64,000 nucleotides of DNA, taken from Egicoccus sp. AB-alg2 (GTDB lineage Bacteria > Actinomycetota > Nitriliruptoria > Nitriliruptorales > Nitriliruptoraceae). Below, in pieces: positions 51,555 through 60,222 of the stretch (position 1 is its first letter; each line of letters begins with the position of its first letter). Below the pieces are notes generated by a model, which was not told the DNA's origin, made no database searches, and saw only the letters and a program-made list of their open reading frames with translations. Where the stretch lies: NCBI RefSeq assembly GCF_041821065.1, contig NZ_JBGUAX010000009.1, positions 124,001 to 188,000 of the forward strand, written 5' to 3'. Made by a program: the position numbers and the translations under genes.

Positions 51555-53303
51555 TCAGCGCACCTCGAGGTGCGCGATGACGCGCTCGGTGCCGTCGTCG
51601 AGGTCGGCCACCAGCCGGTGGTCACCGGCCGCGACACCGAGCCCGCGCAGGCTCACCTGCGCCGCGTAGCGCGCCTCGACGGCATCGAACGCCAGCGCCC
51701 CGGCCGGCCGGCTCGTGCCGTCCTCGGCCACGAGGCGCAGCGCGGGCGACAGCCCGGCGACGGCGGCGCCGGCCACGTCCTCGATCGCGACGCGCACCGG
51801 CAGGGTCGCGTTGCGGTTGACGCGGATCGGTCCGTCCACCTCGAGCCGGTCGGCGGCGGCCGCCACGGCGTACACGACCCGGTAGCGACGCGTGAGCGTG
51901 GTCACGTTGCCCGCCGCGTCCGTCGCGGTGACCGTGAATTCGTGCGCCCCGACACGCGAGGTGTCGAGCGTGGCGAGGTTGGCTCGCGTGCCCTCGCACG
52001 CCACCACACCCGACCGGTCGTCGTCGCAGCCGTACTCGACGAACACCTCGTCACCGAGCACGACCTCCAGGTCGTCGGTGGGTGCGTGGACCTGCACCGT
52101 CGGCGCCACCTGGTCGAGGTGCACCGTCTGCACGACGCTGCCCGACACATTGCCGTTCACGTCGACGGCACGTGCCTCGACATGCGTGGTGCCGTCGAGC
52201 TCGACCGTCACACGCGCGCGGTCGTCGAACACCGGAGCCCAGGGCCCGACCGTGCCGTCCGGCGCGTGGACACGGATCTCCAACCCGGCCACGCCGGCGT
52301 CGTCGGTGGCGCTCACCTCGACGTCGACCGGCGCGGCGTGCCAACCGGCATCGTTGGCTTCGGGCACGGTCGCGACCGACACCGTGGGCGCCTTCGCGTC
52401 GGTGAAGTCGAACCCGGCCTGCCAGGACACGGCCGCGAGCTTCTGTTGCCCCTGGTAGGAGGGGTGGAAGTGGTCCTGGCTCGAGATGTCGCCGTTGACG
52501 AACCCGGCTGGGTCGTTGCTGAACAGCCACGTCGCGTCGTCGTCGTACCGGCAGCGCAGATACTGGGCGCACGCCTCGCGCAACTGCTCGTTGTAGGCCA
52601 GCCCGCGGGCACGGACCGCGTCGCGACGGGCCATGTCGGCGGGCGCCTCGGACGTGGGGTTGGCCAGCAGCGACTGGCACGGGATCAGGCCGAGTGCCCA
52701 GAACGTGACCGCGACGGCGTTGGTCCGCCGGATCTCCCACAGACGGTAGATGTCCGGCACCGAGTTGATCTGCACCCGCGCGTCGGGACGGTTCTGCGCC
52801 ACCCAGGCCAGCGTCGCGTCGATCTGGGCCCGGTACTCGGCGATCGACGTCATGTCCTCGACCGTGGAGCGGCACAGGTCGTTGCCACCGATCTGGATGA
52901 GGATCAGGCCGACGTCGCCCGGCGCACCCTGCACCTGCCCGACGATGTTCTGCGCCCGGGCGCCGTTGACGGCGAGGTTGGCGCGTGTCGTCGCCTGGCC
53001 GGGCCGCAGGGCCCGGGTGCGCTGGAACACGCTCTGCAGGTCGCTGTACTGGTCCCCGGTCGCCCATGAGCGGTTGGGCCGCTCCGTGCCGGGCAACGGC
53101 GAGATGGTGTCGAACAGGCTGCGCCCGTCGGCGCCGGTGCCCGCCGAGATCGAGTCACCGAGGACCGCGACGGACGCGGGTGGTCCGGCGATCGCGACGG
53201 CGGGTGTGACGCCGCCGATCTGGTCGGCTGCCGCGGCGACGCCCGGCAGCAGCAGGCTGCCGGCGGCGACGGCCGCCAGCAGGCCACGGAACATGGTCTT
53301 CAC
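51555..53303 (-). CDS. Secreted SGNH/GDSL hydrolase with C-terminal beta domains
   Basis: 582 residues from a GTG with GGGAGCC upstream; ATG at 53294 is the alternative. Signal peptide (LLAAVAAGSLLLPGVAAAA), catalytic block I VAVLGDSISAG (Ser about 51), Gly in NLAVNGARAQN, Asn in QIGGNDLCR, and DHFHPSYQGQ carrying the Asp-His pair. The rest (about 285-582) is a series of immunoglobulin/FIVAR-like beta modules: APVDVEVSATDDAGVAGLEI, APTVQVHAP and TDAAGNVTTLTRRYRV. Hydrolyses an ester in lipids, glycans or envelope polymers outside the cell. Confidence 0.88.
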   Translation of the reverse strand: MKTMFRGLLAAVAAGSLLLPGVAAAADQIGGVTPAVAIAGPPASVAVLGDSISAGTGADGRSLFDTISPLPGTERPNRSWATGDQYSDLQSVFQRTRALRPGQATTRANLAVNGARAQNIVGQVQGAPGDVGLILIQIGGNDLCRSTVEDMTSIAEYRAQIDATLAWVAQNRPDARVQINSVPDIYRLWEIRRTNAVAVTFWALGLIPCQSLLANPTSEAPADMARRDAVRARGLAYNEQLREACAQYLRCRYDDDATWLFSNDPAGFVNGDISSQDHFHPSYQGQQKLAAVSWQAGFDFTDAKAPTVSVATVPEANDAGWHAAPVDVEVSATDDAGVAGLEIRVHAPDGTVGPWAPVFDDRARVTVELDGTTHVEARAVDVNGNVSGSVVQTVHLDQVAPTVQVHAPTDDLEVVLGDEVFVEYGCDDDRSGVVACEGTRANLATLDTSRVGAHEFTVTATDAAGNVTTLTRRYRVVYAVAAAADRLEVDGPIRVNRNATLPVRVAIEDVAGAAVAGLSPALRLVAEDGTSRPAGALAFDAVEARYAAQVSLRGLGVAAGDHRLVADLDDGTERVIAHLEVR

Positions 53304-53441
53304 GCGAAGGCTCCCCTGACCCGGACGCCCCCTCGTGCCCCCGTGGGAACCTCCCGAGTCCCCGCACGTAGCCGTCCGGCGCGTGAAGACTAATCAGTAT
53401 CAACTGCCGTTGGCGTCATTGGCTGGCAAGAACGTGCGATG

Positions 53442-53933
53442 TCAGCAACGTTCCAGGTAGCCCTGCTCGACCAGGTCCTCGAACTCCTCCACGGCATCGG
53501 GACCGAGCACCTGGCCGACGACCTCGAAGTCCTCCTCGGTCAGACAGTCCATCTCGAAGTCCGGGAAGGGGTTGTCCTCGTCGAAGGCCTCCTCCAGCAC
53601 CCCGCCCTCGCGGAACGTCGGCGGCTCGGTCGGGCGCGGGCGGCTGCGGCGAGCCTCGCTCGGCGCGTCGTCGGGTCCGGTCGAGCCTTCCGCCCTGGCG
53701 GCGTCGGAGCGACCGGGCCCTGCGGCCCGGCCCTCCGCGGTGGCGGCCGGATCGGCGCCGTCGGGCGCCACCTCGGCGTGGGTGTCCGCGACCTCGCGGT
53801 CCGCCCGGGCGACGATCACGTCACCGGCCGACACCTCGTCCTGGCCGGCACCGCCGCTGCAGGCTGCGGCCAGACCCGCGGCGAGCAGCAGCGCGATCGC
53901 GCGTGGTCCGCGGTCCCGTCCCGATGCCGACAT
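53442..53933 (-). CDS. Lipoprotein of unknown function
   Basis: 163 residues; GGGGGAG precedes the ATG. Lipobox LAAACSGG near Cys 25. Then an Ala/Asp/Arg/Pro-rich, disordered region, and a short acidic helical C-terminus (about 105-163): FPDFEMDCLTEEDFEVVGQV and EEFEDLVEQGYLERC. Two Cys in that part may form a disulfide. Not recognised; it lies alone between the SGNH hydrolase and the LLM operon. Confidence 0.65.
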   Translation of the reverse strand: MSASGRDRGPRAIALLLAAGLAAACSGGAGQDEVSAGDVIVARADREVADTHAEVAPDGADPAATAEGRAAGPGRSDAARAEGSTGPDDAPSEARRSRPRPTEPPTFREGGVLEEAFDEDNPFPDFEMDCLTEEDFEVVGQVLGPDAVEEFEDLVEQGYLERC

Positions 53934-54052
53934 GTCTCCCCCAGGCGTTGGCGGCGCGCACGATAGCCGGGAGGAATGCGCGGCAGCCGGCGGGCGTTGG
54001 CCAGTTGATTGCACGAGAAACCACTTCACGGATCTGCCGGAGGCGCACCCAC

Positions 54053-55183
54053 ATGCAGTTCGGGGTCTTCAGCGTCGGGGACGTCACCCCCGACCCCACC
54101 ACCGGCCGCACGCCCACGGAGGCGGAGCGGATCAAGGCGATGGTCACCATCGCGCAGAAGACCGAGGAGGTGGGCCTCGACGTCTTCGCCACCGGCGAGC
54201 ACCACAACCCACCGTTCGTGCCGTCCTCACCGACGACGATGCTCGGCTGGATCGCGGCGCGTACCTCGCGACTGATCCTGTCCACGGCGACGACCCTCAT
54301 CACGACCAACGACCCGGTCAAGATCGCCGAGGACTACGCGATGCTGCAGCACCTCGCCGACGGGCGGGTCGACCTGATGATGGGACGTGGCAACACCGGG
54401 CCCGTCTACCCCTGGTTCGGACAGGACATCCGGCAGGGCATTCCGCTGGCGGTGGAGAACTACGCGCTGCTGCACCGGCTGTGGCGCGAGGACGTCGTGA
54501 ACTGGGAAGGCCGGTTCCGCACCCCGCTCCAGGGCTTCACCTCGACGCCCCGCCCGCTGGACGGCACCCCTCCGTTCGTGTGGCACGGCTCGATCCGCAG
54601 CCCGGAGATCGCCGAGCAGGCCGCGTACTACGGCGACGGCTTCTTCCACAACAACATCTTCTGGCCGATGGAGCACACCCGGCGGCTGGTCGGGCTCTAC
54701 CGCCGCCGCTTCGAGCACTACGGCCACGGCGGCGCCGACCAGGCGATCGTGGGCCTCGGCGGCCAGGTCTTCATGCGGCCGAACTCGCAGGACGCCGTGC
54801 GCGAGTTCCGGCCGTACTTCGACGTCGCACCCGTCTACGGCCACGGACCGTCCCTGGAGGAGTTCACGGCCGAGACCCCGCTGACGGTCGGCAGCCCCCA
54901 GCAGGTCATCGAGCGCTACGCCGGCATGCGCGACGCCGTCGGTGACTACCAGCGGCAACTGTTCCTGATCGACCACGCCGGGCTGCCGTTGAAGACCGTG
55001 CTCGAGCAGCTCGAGATCCTCGGTGGCGAGGTCGTGCCGGCGCTGCGCCGCGAGCTCGCCGTCGGGCGACCGGCCCACGTGCCCGACGCGCCCACCCACG
55101 CCAGCCTGACGGCGGCGCGCGACGCCGCGGCGGGCGACGTGCTCGCGCCGGCCCACGACGAGGTCGAAGGAGGTGTGCGATGA
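54053..55183 (+). CDS. LLM class flavin-dependent oxidoreductase
   Basis: 376 residues, bacterial-luciferase-like TIM barrel. MQFGVFSVGD, then GLDVFATGEHHNPPF (about 40-54) with the F420/FMN-contacting residues, SRLILSTATTLITTNDPVKI, GRVDLMMGRGNTGPVY and the C-terminal RDAVGDYQRQLFLIDHAGLP. Uses reduced flavin or F420 to oxidise an unknown substrate, perhaps with the FMN reductase translated next from an overlapping start (ATGA). Confidence 0.9.
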   Translation: MQFGVFSVGDVTPDPTTGRTPTEAERIKAMVTIAQKTEEVGLDVFATGEHHNPPFVPSSPTTMLGWIAARTSRLILSTATTLITTNDPVKIAEDYAMLQHLADGRVDLMMGRGNTGPVYPWFGQDIRQGIPLAVENYALLHRLWREDVVNWEGRFRTPLQGFTSTPRPLDGTPPFVWHGSIRSPEIAEQAAYYGDGFFHNNIFWPMEHTRRLVGLYRRRFEHYGHGGADQAIVGLGGQVFMRPNSQDAVREFRPYFDVAPVYGHGPSLEEFTAETPLTVGSPQQVIERYAGMRDAVGDYQRQLFLIDHAGLPLKTVLEQLEILGGEVVPALRRELAVGRPAHVPDAPTHASLTAARDAAAGDVLAPAHDEVEGGVR

Positions 55184-55809
55184 CGACCCGGACGCTGGCC
55201 GTCGTCACGGCGGGTCTCAGCCAGCCGTCGTCGACGCGCCTGCTCGCCGACCGTCTTGCCGCAGCGACCGTCGCAGCGGTGCGGCGCGGCGGCGACGACG
55301 TCGTCGTGGAGATCGTCGAGGTCCGTGAGCTCGCCCACGACCTGACCAACCACCTGCTGACCGGGTTCGCCAGCGGTCCGCTGCAGGCCGCCAAGGACAC
55401 CGTCGCCGGTGCCGACGGCGTGATCGCGGTCACGCCGATCTTCAGCGCCTCGTACAGCGGGCTGTTCAAGTCGTTCTTCGACGTGCTGGAGCCCGACGCC
55501 CTGACCGGCACGCCGGTGCTGATCGCGGCCACCGCCGGCACCGCCCGGCACTCCTTGGCGCTGGAACACGCCCTGCGGCCGCTGTTCGCGTACCTCAAGG
55601 CGCTGGTCGTGCCCACCGCGGTCTTCGCGGCCTCGGAGGACTGGGGCGCCGGCGGCGAGGTCGATGGCGGGCTGACCGCCCGGATCGAGCGCGCGGCCGA
55701 TCAGTTGGCGCAGCTGCTGGCCGGCGCGCCGGTGCACGAGTCGGCGGCTCGGCGCGCCGACCCCTTCGACGAGGTGGTCCCGTTCGAGCAACTGCTGCGC
55801 GGTTCGTGA
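55180..55809 (+). CDS. NAD(P)H-dependent FMN reductase (CE1759-type)
   Basis: 209 residues, flavodoxin-like. VVTAGLSQPSSTRLLADRLA is the FMN-phosphate loop (about 8-27), then ADGVIAVTPIFSASYSGLFK (about 78-97) binding the flavin ring and AATAGTARHSLALEHALRPL. CE1759-type reductases are encoded beside LLM oxidoreductases and supply them with reduced FMN, which matches the overlap with the upstream gene and with the FAD protein downstream. Confidence 0.9.
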   Translation: MTTRTLAVVTAGLSQPSSTRLLADRLAAATVAAVRRGGDDVVVEIVEVRELAHDLTNHLLTGFASGPLQAAKDTVAGADGVIAVTPIFSASYSGLFKSFFDVLEPDALTGTPVLIAATAGTARHSLALEHALRPLFAYLKALVVPTAVFAASEDWGAGGEVDGGLTARIERAADQLAQLLAGAPVHESAARRADPFDEVVPFEQLLRGS

Positions 55810-56873
55810 CCGTGCGCGACGTCGAGGTGGTCGTCGTCGGTGCCGGGCAGGCGGGCCTGTCCGCGGCGTACTTCCTCGCGGCGCGCGGTTTCGCGAGGGA
55901 GGGCGACTTCGTCGTGCTGGACGCCGCCGATCGGGCCGGCGGCGCCTGGCAACACCGCTGGCCGACCCTGACGATGCAGGCCGTGCACGGGCTGCATCCG
56001 CTGCCGGGACTTCCGCCGGCAGCGGAGGCGCCGCAGGACGCCCCGGCCAGCGAGGTCGTCGCCGACTACTTCGCCCGCTACGAGCGCCACTTCGACCTGC
56101 CCGTCCACCGGCCCGAGCCGGTTCGGGCGGTACGTGAGGCCGGCGACGGCCGGCTGCTGGTCGCGACCGACGATGGCGAGCTGCGGACCCGCGCCCTGAT
56201 CAACGCGACCGGCACCTGGACCCGTCCGTTCTGGCCCGTGTACCCGGGCGCGGAACGCTTCCGGGGACGGCAGCTGCACACCGCCGACTACCACGGGCCC
56301 GACGAGTTCGTCGGGCACCACGTGGTCGTGGTCGGGGGTGGGCACTCCGCGATCCAGCACCTGGCCGAGATCTCGGCGGTCACCTCGACGACCTGGGTGA
56401 CCCGCCGGCCGCCGCGCTGGCGCGACGCGCCCTTCGACCAGGATGCGGGCCGCGCCGCCGTCGCCCGGGTCGAGGAAGCCGTCGCCGCGGGGCGCCGCCC
56501 GTCCAGCGTCGTCAGCGTGACCGGCCTGGTCGCGACGCCGCCGGTGGAAGAGGCCCGCGCCCGGGGCGCGCTCGAGCGGCTGCCGATGTTCGACCGCATC
56601 ACGCCGGAGGGCGTCGCCTGGGACGACGGCCGCGTCGTGCGTGCCGACGTCCTCCTGTGGGCGACCGGGTTCCGCCACGCCCTCGACCATCTCGCCCCGC
56701 TGGGCCTGCGCGACCGCGCCGGCGGCATCCGCATGGCCGGAACGCACGTGGCCGGCGACCCGCGCATCCATCTGCTGGGCTACGGCCCGTCGGCCAGCAC
56801 GATCGGCGCCAACCGGGCGGCCCGCATCGCGGTACGCGACCTGCGGCACTTCCTCGGCCGAGCCGCCGCCTGA
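55806..56873 (+). CDS. NAD(P)/FAD-dependent monooxygenase-like oxidoreductase
   Basis: 355 residues from a GTG overlapping the previous stop. Two dinucleotide-binding motifs: VVVVGAGQAGLSAAYFLAAR (about 8-27, FAD) and VVVVGGGHSAIQHLAEIS (about 173-190, NADPH). The conserved ATG in LLWATGFRHALDHL lies near the C-terminus. Flavin monooxygenase or thioredoxin-reductase-like fold (Trk-type oxidoreductase). Third gene of a flavin-redox operon, so it may complete the oxidation begun by the LLM enzyme. Confidence 0.87.
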   Translation: MTVRDVEVVVVGAGQAGLSAAYFLAARGFAREGDFVVLDAADRAGGAWQHRWPTLTMQAVHGLHPLPGLPPAAEAPQDAPASEVVADYFARYERHFDLPVHRPEPVRAVREAGDGRLLVATDDGELRTRALINATGTWTRPFWPVYPGAERFRGRQLHTADYHGPDEFVGHHVVVVGGGHSAIQHLAEISAVTSTTWVTRRPPRWRDAPFDQDAGRAAVARVEEAVAAGRRPSSVVSVTGLVATPPVEEARARGALERLPMFDRITPEGVAWDDGRVVRADVLLWATGFRHALDHLAPLGLRDRAGGIRMAGTHVAGDPRIHLLGYGPSASTIGANRAARIAVRDLRHFLGRAAA

Positions 56874-56935
56874 GCAGCCGGCGGGATCGGCGTGGGCCAC
56901 GACCGGCGCTTCGGCGCCGCCACCCGCGAGGCCAG

Positions 56936-56941
56936 TAGGGT
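56936..56941 (+). promoter_or_regulatory. -10 box of the CMD-like gene
   Basis: TAGGGT at 56936-56941, 30 bases before the GTG of the next gene; no clear -35. Confidence 0.45.
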
Positions 56942-56971
56942 CGGCCGCACGCCGAAGACGAGGAAACGGCC

Positions 56972-57307
56972 GTGGACGAGGCCCCTGACGTCGAGTACCT
57001 GCCGGACGTCTACGTCGGCATCCGTGAGCGGTATCCGGACGTTGCCGCCGCGCTGGACGCGCTGGGCCGGGCCGGCGAGGCCGCCGGACCGTTGGACGAG
57101 CGCGAGCAGCGCCTGGCGACGCTCGGCATCGCCATCGGCGCGCTCGCCAAGGGAGCGGTGCGCTCGAACGTCCGCAAGGCCCTGGGCGTGGGCTGTTCCC
57201 CCGACGCCATCCGACACGCCGCCGTGCTGGCGATCACGACCGCCGGCTTCCCCTCGGCGGTGGCCGCCATGGGCTGGATCGACGAGGTGCTCGCGGAAGA
57301 GGGCTGA
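56972..57307 (+). CDS. Carboxymuconolactone decarboxylase-like small protein
   Basis: 111 residues from a GTG. All-helical AhpD/CMD-like plan: ALGRAGEAAGPLDEREQRLA (about 27-46), TLGIAIGALAKGAVRSNVRK (about 47-66) and AIRHAAVLAITTAGFPSAVA. The redox CxxC of AhpD is absent; a single Cys (GVGCSPDAI) stands near that place, so it is more like the gamma-CMD branch. Substrate unknown. Lies alone before the Dms remnant. Confidence 0.75.
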   Translation: MDEAPDVEYLPDVYVGIRERYPDVAAALDALGRAGEAAGPLDEREQRLATLGIAIGALAKGAVRSNVRKALGVGCSPDAIRHAAVLAITTAGFPSAVAAMGWIDEVLAEEG

Positions 57308-57479
57308 CCCGGAGGCTCGGCGCGTGGCGACGCCGGTCAGGGCCGACGTCTCGGACCGGTCCTGCACAGGTACCCGCGACTCGGGCCTTCCCTCGCTGCC
57401 GGCGTCGACGGCCACGGCCGATCCTTCTCGTCGAGCCGCCCGGACGTGCGATGCGACGGCACGACGGAGGAGAGCCGCC

Positions 57480-58070
57480 GTGGCCGATGCCGCCACGTCA
57501 CCGACCACCGGCGGCGAGCGCCGAGCGGACCGCCTGTTCGGCATGGACCGCCGCCGGTTCCTGCAACTGACGGGTACGGCCGGACTCGGGCTGACCGCTC
57601 CCGGTGCCGTGCCATTCGGGGGACGGCTGCTCGCCACCTCGCCGGCGCGTACACCAAGCGCGACGACGGGGTGGTACTCGTCGACCCCGACGTGTGCATC
57701 GGCTGCAAGATGTGCACGTTCTGCCCGTACGGGGCGCGCGGTCACGGTCCTGGCCGGGGCGGGCCTGGAAGCCGGGTCGCTGGCCTGGAAGCTGTCGAGG
57801 TTGTCGTCCCTCGGCCTCGAGGGGGAGGCGAGCCTGGCGCTGTTCACGGTCGACCATCGGTGGTTGCTGGTCCTGCGCGGTGCCGGCTGGGTGCTCGGTG
57901 TGGTCCTGGCCGTGATGCTGCTGTGGCGTCTGCGCCGCGGTGACACGCTGCGCGGCACCGCGCCGATGGTCTGGTCGATGCTGCTGGCCTTCGGCGCCTC
58001 GGAACTCGTCGGCCGGTTGCTCTTCTACGCCACGGCGGTCCCGTTGCGTCCGCCCGGCCCCTTCGTCTGA
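57480..58070 (+). pseudogene. Collapsed DMSO-reductase (dmsABC-type) operon remnant
   Basis: A GGAGGAG site and GTG (57480) begin a Tat signal [19 protein letters not shown] (about residues 22-40), as at the start of a DmsA-like molybdoenzyme. At about 57635 the sense moves to another frame (+2 relative): [18 protein letters not shown] then [15 protein letters not shown], a DmsB-type ferredoxin motif that lacks the residue between TF and the fourth Cys. From 57741 the first frame regains sense as the C-terminal part of a DmsC-type anchor: [49 protein letters not shown]. Large internal deletions must have joined the three. The frame from 57480 to 58070 stays open, so a chimeric protein may still be made. 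Confidence 0.78.
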
Positions 58071-58079
58071 GCTTCGCCG

Positions 58080-59015
58080 TCAGCCGGGTGCGACCTCGCC
58101 GAGGCCGAGCGTCAGCGCGATCGACCCGACCGTCGGATCGTCCTCGTCGACGACTGCCAGCAGACGCAGCTGGGACCGGTGCGTCGGGAGTACCGCGAGG
58201 CCCTCGACCTTGCAGCCCGCCACCGCCTCGTCCAACGGGAGGATCTCCACGGACCCGCCGCCCCCGTCGAGCAGGCCCAGGACCGAGCCGGCGACGGGGC
58301 CATCGGCGATGGCGTCCGGCGCGTCCTCTGCGGTCGCCGACACACAGATCCGGCCGTCCGGCAGGAGCACGGCGTCGGTGATGGCAAGAGGCTGGCCGCA
58401 GAGCGTGCCGAACTCGTAGCGACGGACGTCGCCGATCTCGACCGACGCTGCTGGCCGCCCTTCCTCGATGGTCGCGAGCAGGTCGTGGAGTGGCAGGTCG
58501 ACGCTGGCCGAGGCGACACCGGTCGGGCCGTGGCCGCGCTGGAACCAGCGCATCCGGTCGCCGACGACACACGCCCCCTCGAGGTTGAGTTGTGTCGGGC
58601 GGAGCCCCAGGGCATGGCGGACCCGCTCGTACAGCGGTGCGAGGTCGGCCGATCGCACGAGCGGGCAGTCGGGCATGGCGCGGACGAGGACCCCCCGGGT
58701 CCGTCGCGGCAGCGAGCCCGACCCCAGCAGCAGGACGGCGCCGGCCGGATCCGTGGCGACGTCGCAGGCGGCCTCGAAGTCGGGTTTGAGGTGTTTGGTG
58801 CCGTCCGCGTCACCGAAGACGTCCAGGCCATCACGGGCCGGCAGGAGACGGATCCGCTCGATGGTCCCCGAGTCGGGTCGCCACCAGGCGGCGTGGTTCG
58901 CATCGTCCTGTGCGACCAGCCAGCCGTCCCCGAACCGCGCGAGCGCGGATGCCGCCCGCACCGGGCCCCCGGGACCGAACTGCAGCCGCTCCATCGAGAC
59001 GAGCTCGACCGCCAT
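58080..59015 (-). CDS. DUF6929-like beta-propeller protein
   Basis: 311 residues; AGGAG lies six bases before the ATG at 59015. The repeating pattern of strands (ARFGDGWLVAQDDANHAAWW, DPAGAVLLLGSGS, LNLEGACVVGDRMRWFQRGH, DAVLLPDGRICVSATAED, GCKVEGLAVLPTHRSQLRLL) is that of a beta-propeller related to SdiA-regulated/DUF6929 proteins. No signal peptide. Such proteins may bind a metal or sugar; the function is unknown. Convergent with the Dms remnant (9-base gap). Confidence 0.7.
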   Translation of the reverse strand: MAVELVSMERLQFGPGGPVRAASALARFGDGWLVAQDDANHAAWWRPDSGTIERIRLLPARDGLDVFGDADGTKHLKPDFEAACDVATDPAGAVLLLGSGSLPRRTRGVLVRAMPDCPLVRSADLAPLYERVRHALGLRPTQLNLEGACVVGDRMRWFQRGHGPTGVASASVDLPLHDLLATIEEGRPAASVEIGDVRRYEFGTLCGQPLAITDAVLLPDGRICVSATAEDAPDAIADGPVAGSVLGLLDGGGGSVEILPLDEAVAGCKVEGLAVLPTHRSQLRLLAVVDEDDPTVGSIALTLGLGEVAPG

Positions 59016-59066
59016 GCCCGACTCCTGCACGTCCGGCGTGGATGGCGACGTCGCCGCCCACAGTCC

Positions 59067-60035
59067 TCAACGGACCTCGAGGACCAGCTTGCCTTGGGCG
59101 CGGCGTTCGTCGAGCTCGCGGAGTGCCTCGACCACGTGCTCGAGCGGGTAGCTGCTGCCGAGCACCGGGCGCAACGCCCCCGATTCGACGTGGGGGCTCA
59201 GCTCCGCCCACTGCTGCTGCGGGTAGTCGGGCTCGCGCAGCCAGTAGGCGCCCCAGCCGACGCCGACGACGGCGATGTTGTTGAGCAGCAGGCGGTTGAC
59301 CTTCACGGTGGGGATCTCGCCGCCGGTGAAGCCGATCACGAGCACACGGCCTTCCGTCGCCAGGCTGCGCAGCGAGTCGGTGAACCGGTCGCCGCCGACG
59401 GGGTCGACCACGACGTCGACCCCGCGACCGTCGGTGAGGTCGGCGACCGCCTCCTTGAACCCGTCGGCCGGCACGGTCTGGTCGGCGCCGGCCTCGCGGG
59501 CGACGGCGGTCTTGGCGTCGCTGGACACGACCGCGACGACGCGCGCCCCGAGCGCCTTGGCGAGCTGGATCGCGGCGGTGCCGACGCCGCCGGCCGCGCC
59601 GTGGACCAGCACGGTTTCGCCCGGCTGCAGCGCACCGCGGCGCACGAGCGCGAAGTGCACCGTGAGGTAGTTCATCGGCAGGCCGGCGCCGGCCGCGAAC
59701 GGAAGCTCGTCGGGCAGCGGGAAGACCAGACGCGGGTCGACCGCGACCGTCTCCGCGAAGCCGCCGAAGCCCGGGAAGGCGGCCACCCGGTCGCCGGGCC
59801 GCACGGCCGCGCCCTCCGGCGCCTCGCGGACGACGCCGGCGACCTCGGAACCGGGCACGAACGGCAGCGGCGGCTTGACCTGGTACTGCCCGCGGGTCAC
59901 GAGGACGTCGGGGAACGTCACGCCGGCCGCATGCACGTCGACGACGACCCGGCGGTCGGCGGCACCCGGTTCATCGATGTCGTTCACCTCGACCGCGTCG
60001 GGGCCGTCCAAGCTGGTGACCTGCACCGCGCGCAT
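59067..60035 (-). CDS. NADPH:quinone oxidoreductase family protein (zinc-less MDR)
   Basis: 322 residues. AAGGAG six bases before the ATG at 60035 fixes the start over an ATG 15 bases earlier. GroES-like N-terminal part VVVDVHAAGVTFPDVLVTRG (about 30-49), PLPFVPGSEVAGVV, then the Rossmann domain VLVHGAAGGVGTAAIQLAKA (about 142-161), and the end VEALRELDERRAQGKLVLEV. Catalytic-zinc Cys and His are absent, as in quinone reductases. Reduces quinones or enones with NADPH. Confidence 0.93.
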   Translation of the reverse strand: MRAVQVTSLDGPDAVEVNDIDEPGAADRRVVVDVHAAGVTFPDVLVTRGQYQVKPPLPFVPGSEVAGVVREAPEGAAVRPGDRVAAFPGFGGFAETVAVDPRLVFPLPDELPFAAGAGLPMNYLTVHFALVRRGALQPGETVLVHGAAGGVGTAAIQLAKALGARVVAVVSSDAKTAVAREAGADQTVPADGFKEAVADLTDGRGVDVVVDPVGGDRFTDSLRSLATEGRVLVIGFTGGEIPTVKVNRLLLNNIAVVGVGWGAYWLREPDYPQQQWAELSPHVESGALRPVLGSSYPLEHVVEALRELDERRAQGKLVLEVR

Positions 60036-60222
60036 GCGCTGCTCCTTCATGGCGTACTCGACGTCTGGGTTGCACGGTCACGCCCTGCCAGGCCGTCCGT
60101 GCCTCGGACCGTAGCCACGCGCACGCCGGGGGCCCGCTTCGCCACGGGACAGCCGCCTCTGTGCGATCGACCCGGTGGGCGGCAGGCTCCGCCGCGACGA
60201 CGCACCGAGACGGGGGATGGAC

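Noticed and set aside
57446-57943. Intact ferredoxin gene in the Dms region
   Set aside because: Only about 35 residues look like a ferredoxin; the motif lacks one residue, there is no ribosome site in this frame, and the rest is nonsense.
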